This document shows, one piece after another, positions 62,053 to 64,000 of a stretch of 64,000 nt of DNA. The notes beneath the pieces are model-generated. The model did no database searches and had not been told where the DNA came from. It saw only the letters and a list, made by a program, of their open reading frames with translations. Source of the DNA: Paraburkholderia sp. ZP32-5 (lineage in GTDB: Bacteria; Pseudomonadota; Gammaproteobacteria; Burkholderiales; Burkholderiaceae); NCBI RefSeq assembly GCF_021390495.1, contig NZ_JAJEJP010000002.1, positions 744,001-808,000 of the forward strand, in the 5' to 3' direction. Made by a program: the position numbers and the translations under genes. Within the stretch, counting starts at the first letter, position 1. Every line of letters starts with the position of its first letter.

Positions 62053-62174
62053 TGGTTGCTGTGGCTAGCAGGGCGAAAACCCGATCCTATCCGATCGACT
62101 CACATTCGACCCGCGACGAACCAGCAACCCGGACACGATCGACACGCAACACGAAGTGACGGAAGAGAGTGAAT

Positions 62175-63020
62175 ATGGCAATTATCATTGGTGGTATCGG
62201 CACATCGCACGTGCCCACTATTGGCCTCGCGTACGACAAGGGCAAACAGAACGAGCCGGCGTGGGCGCCGCTGTTCAAAGGTTATGAGCCGGTGGCGCAG
62301 TGGCTCGCGGACCGCAAGCCCGACGTGATGGTGATGTTCTATAACGATCACGCCAACAGTTTCTTCTTCGATTGCTATCCGACCTTCGCGCTGGGTGTGT
62401 CACCTAATCACGAATTCGCCGATGAAGGCGCGGGCAAGCGTCCGCTGCCGGACATCGCCGGTCATCCCGATCTGGCGATTCATATCGCCGAGCAACTGGT
62501 TGCCGACGAGTTCGATATGACGATCTTCCAGGACCGGCCGCTCGATCATGGCTGCAATTCGCCGCTGTCGTTGATGCTGCCGCATCGGGACGGCTGGCCG
62601 CTGTCGCTGGTGCCGCTCGAAGTCAACGTGTTGCAATATCCGCTGCCCACCGCGAATCGCTGCTATCGGCTCGGTCAGGCGCTGCGTCGCGCGATCGAAT
62701 CGTTCGAGCAGGATCTGAAGGTCGTGGTGGTCGGAACGGGTGGGCTGTCTCATCAAGTGCACGGCGAGCGCAGCGGCTTTAACAACACCGAATGGGATAT
62801 GGAGTTTCTCGATCTGATCGTCAGCGATCCGCAGCGTCTTGCCGCGATGAAGCATGTCGACTATGTGCGCCTCGGCGGCGCGGAGAGTGTCGAGACGATC
62901 ATGTGGCTCGCGATGCGCGGCGCGCTCGGCGACAAGGTTCGCGAACTGCACCGCAACTACTATCTGGCGACCAGCACCGCGATGGCCGTGACGATCTACG
63001 AAGACGAGGTGGCGCAATGA
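62175..63020 (+). CDS. Class III extradiol dioxygenase catalytic (beta) subunit, LigB-type
   Basis: 281 residues. The iron ligands of LigB are conserved: H12 (GTSHVPT), H59 (YNDHANS) and E240 (ESVETIMW). Catalytic H193 is in GGLSHQVHG, and H125 in LDHGCNSP. Each of the last four is shifted by -2 from LigB numbering. It should cleave protocatechuate at the 4,5 bond, or gallate or a related catechol. GGAAGAGAG (62161-62169) precedes the ATG at 62175. It is translationally coupled to the alpha-subunit gene downstream, an order reversed from ligAB/pmdAB. Confidence 0.86.
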   Translation: MAIIIGGIGTSHVPTIGLAYDKGKQNEPAWAPLFKGYEPVAQWLADRKPDVMVMFYNDHANSFFFDCYPTFALGVSPNHEFADEGAGKRPLPDIAGHPDLAIHIAEQLVADEFDMTIFQDRPLDHGCNSPLSLMLPHRDGWPLSLVPLEVNVLQYPLPTANRCYRLGQALRRAIESFEQDLKVVVVGTGGLSHQVHGERSGFNNTEWDMEFLDLIVSDPQRLAAMKHVDYVRLGGAESVETIMWLAMRGALGDKVRELHRNYYLATSTAMAVTIYEDEVAQ

Positions 63021-63376
63021 ACCCACAACTGGTCGGCATCGAGGAACTGACGGGCACCTATCCGTTCGATATTCGCCAGAGCATCAAGGCGATGCGCCTG
63101 AACCGTTTCTTCTGGCAGATGCGCGAAGCGCCGGCGCGTACGCTGTGGCTGGAGAACCGCGCGGCCGCTTACGATGCGGCGAAACTCACGCAGGAAGAGC
63201 GCACACTGGTCGACAACACGGACTGGATCGGCCTCGTGCGCTATGGTGTGTGCTTCTTCGTGCTGGAGAAGTTTGCGCGCGTGGTGAAGATCACGAACCT
63301 CGGCATGTACGCGAGCATGCGCGGTGAAACGCTCGAAGCGTTTCTGAAAACGCGCAAGGTGCCCGAGGCGGTTTAA
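63017..63376 (+). CDS. Extradiol dioxygenase alpha subunit, LigA-type
   Basis: 119 residues with the LigA fold: GTYPFDIRQSIKAMRLNRFFWQMR, LTQEERTLVDNTDWIGLVRYGVCFFVLEKFARV and NLGMYASMRGETLEAFLKTRK. The alpha subunit closes the active site and helps substrate recognition. The start overlaps the beta stop (ATGA, 63017-63020). The beta-then-alpha order matches the domain order of fused gallate dioxygenases (DesB/GalA). Protocatechuate is the likely substrate given the quinate genes 45 kb to the left, but gallate is possible. Confidence 0.84.
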   Translation: MNPQLVGIEELTGTYPFDIRQSIKAMRLNRFFWQMREAPARTLWLENRAAAYDAAKLTQEERTLVDNTDWIGLVRYGVCFFVLEKFARVVKITNLGMYASMRGETLEAFLKTRKVPEAV

Positions 63377-63428
63377 AGCCGCCGGGGGCTGGTTGGCCGA
63401 TCCGGTTGCCTGGTATCAGTGTGCCGAA

Positions 63429-64000
63429 TCACTCGCCCAATCGCGTGAAGATCATGCCGACGCCATCACGACTCTGAAAAACGACGCGGTCTGGCAGTTC
63501 ATCGTCACCGTCGGCATTTGCCGGTGCGGCGTCGACGTTTATCGGCAGCATGAACTCGGTCGCCTGCACCTGAGCGTCGGGATCGTTGTCGAGAAAACAT
63601 CGAACCACCGCATCGATGACGGACGTGCGGCAAAACGGTTGCATCGTCCATGCGCGCTGCGTGCCGGTAGCAAGTACTTGCGATGGTCCGAGATAAACAC
63701 GCTCGCCGTTGTCGATTTCCTCGGCTTGCTGTTTGGCGGTCGACCTTTGCTCATCGATTTGAGTACGAGTAGGCCGACGAACTCTTTCTTGCGTGTCCGA
63801 GGGGATCAATGCGGATGCGAGCGTATTCAGACCGAGCAGAAAGAACGCATTGGTGTAATTGACTCGCTGGACAGAGCGCACGGCGCCCGGATTAGGAGAA
63901 CCTTGCTGCTTTGCCTTGACGGATTTCGCGCTGCCGGCTGAGAACTTGCCATGCGCTGTGACGAGATCCAGCCCGGTGGGCGTGAGAGCGGAAGCGATAA
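63429..64000 (-). CDS. Unrecognised protein, N-terminus beyond right edge
   Basis: On the minus strand the frame ending with the stop at 63429-63431 stays open to base 64000. It reads sensibly upstream of the internal GTG (63881): LTPTGLDLVTAHGKFSAGSA, then PGAVRSVQRVNYTNAFFLLGLNTLASALIPSD. At least 190 residues are present. There is a mildly hydrophobic stretch (NAFFLLGLNTLASALI), then a charged middle (TRTQIDEQRSTAKQQAEEIDNGERVY) and a C-terminal region with acidic residues (DNDPDAQ, NADGDDELPD). No family is recognised. It converges on ligA. Confidence 0.6.
   Translation of the reverse strand, partial: IASALTPTGLDLVTAHGKFSAGSAKSVKAKQQGSPNPGAVRSVQRVNYTNAFFLLGLNTLASALIPSDTQERVRRPTRTQIDEQRSTAKQQAEEIDNGERVYLGPSQVLATGTQRAWTMQPFCRTSVIDAVVRCFLDNDPDAQVQATEFMLPINVDAAPANADGDDELPDRVVFQSRDGVGMIFTRLGE

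Noticed and set aside
1..64000. CRISPR arrays, insertion sequences, prophage or tRNA genes
   Set aside because: No regularly spaced repeats, transposase or integrase proteins, or tRNA-like cloverleaf were seen in the window.

Overview
The window is high-GC, densely coded chromosomal DNA. Its gene families (AraC, LysR, GntR and LacI regulators, sugar ABC transporters, hydroxyproline and aromatic catabolism, short Burkholderia-type hypothetical proteins) suggest a soil or plant-associated Paraburkholderia or close relative (Burkholderiales). This assignment is inference from protein style; no rRNA or tRNA gene was seen. About 52 genes are supported. Two run off the edges: an MmyB-type regulator on the left and an unknown protein on the right.

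Layout. 1-4.8 kb: partial XRE/MmyB regulator, a toxin-antitoxin pair of the HI1419/HI1420 type, then small enzymes (NTF2-like, RbsD/FucU mutarotase, VOC, DoxX, hypothetical) closed by a terminator. 4.8-7.2 kb: a DHA2-type drug exporter divergent from an orphan OmpR-type response regulator with an atypical receiver. 7.5-12.2 kb: a translationally coupled hydroxyproline operon (4-hydroxyproline 2-epimerase plus a three-subunit D-hydroxyproline dehydrogenase), then a PAS-AraC regulator. 12.2-13.4 kb: small hypotheticals and a lipoprotein. 13.6-18.6 kb: quinate/shikimate genes (two-domain 3-dehydroshikimate dehydratase divergent from aroQ, shikimate/quinate dehydrogenase and an MFS permease), which feed protocatechuate. 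19-24.6 kb: a GH28 pectinase-like lipoprotein, a membrane protein, TetR, an amine oxidoreductase and an L-2-keto-3-deoxyarabonate dehydratase-like enzyme divergent from a GbpR-like LysR. 26-29 kb: a large class A penicillin-binding protein.

29.2-41.5 kb: two sugar-uptake loci. frcBCA plus a ROK repressor is a CUT2-type system with a palindromic operator. A five-gene CUT1 locus (ATPase, GH42 beta-galactosidase, binding protein, two permeases) is divergent from a LacI repressor, with a perfect 16-bp palindrome between them and a strong terminator at the end. 41.6-49.1 kb: PhzF-like protein, Asp/Glu racemase-like protein, a large unrecognised secreted lipoprotein, a low-GC gap, a run of very small proteins (including a 47-residue single-pass membrane protein) and an M23 peptidase. 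49.9-52.8 kb: a fatty-acid hydroxylase-like protein whose 3' end overlaps a convergent MFS gene, which is coupled to a DeoR regulator. 52.9-57.4 kb: PepSY membrane protein, TonB receptor and DUF2946 protein, a probable copper-linked cluster. 57.6-59.7 kb: a TPR/glycosyltransferase protein. 59.7-63.4 kb: a LysR regulator with two HTH domains coupled to a GntR regulator, divergent from ligB-ligA-type extradiol dioxygenase genes.

The main theme is catabolism of plant-derived carbon: pectin, galactosides, fructose-type sugars, hydroxyproline, and quinate/shikimate to protocatechuate, with a possible meta (4,5) cleavage branch at the right end. The most unusual items are the double-HTH LysR/GntR module next to dioxygenase genes in beta-alpha order, the small-protein cluster, the large unrecognised lipoprotein, and several palindromic operator candidates.
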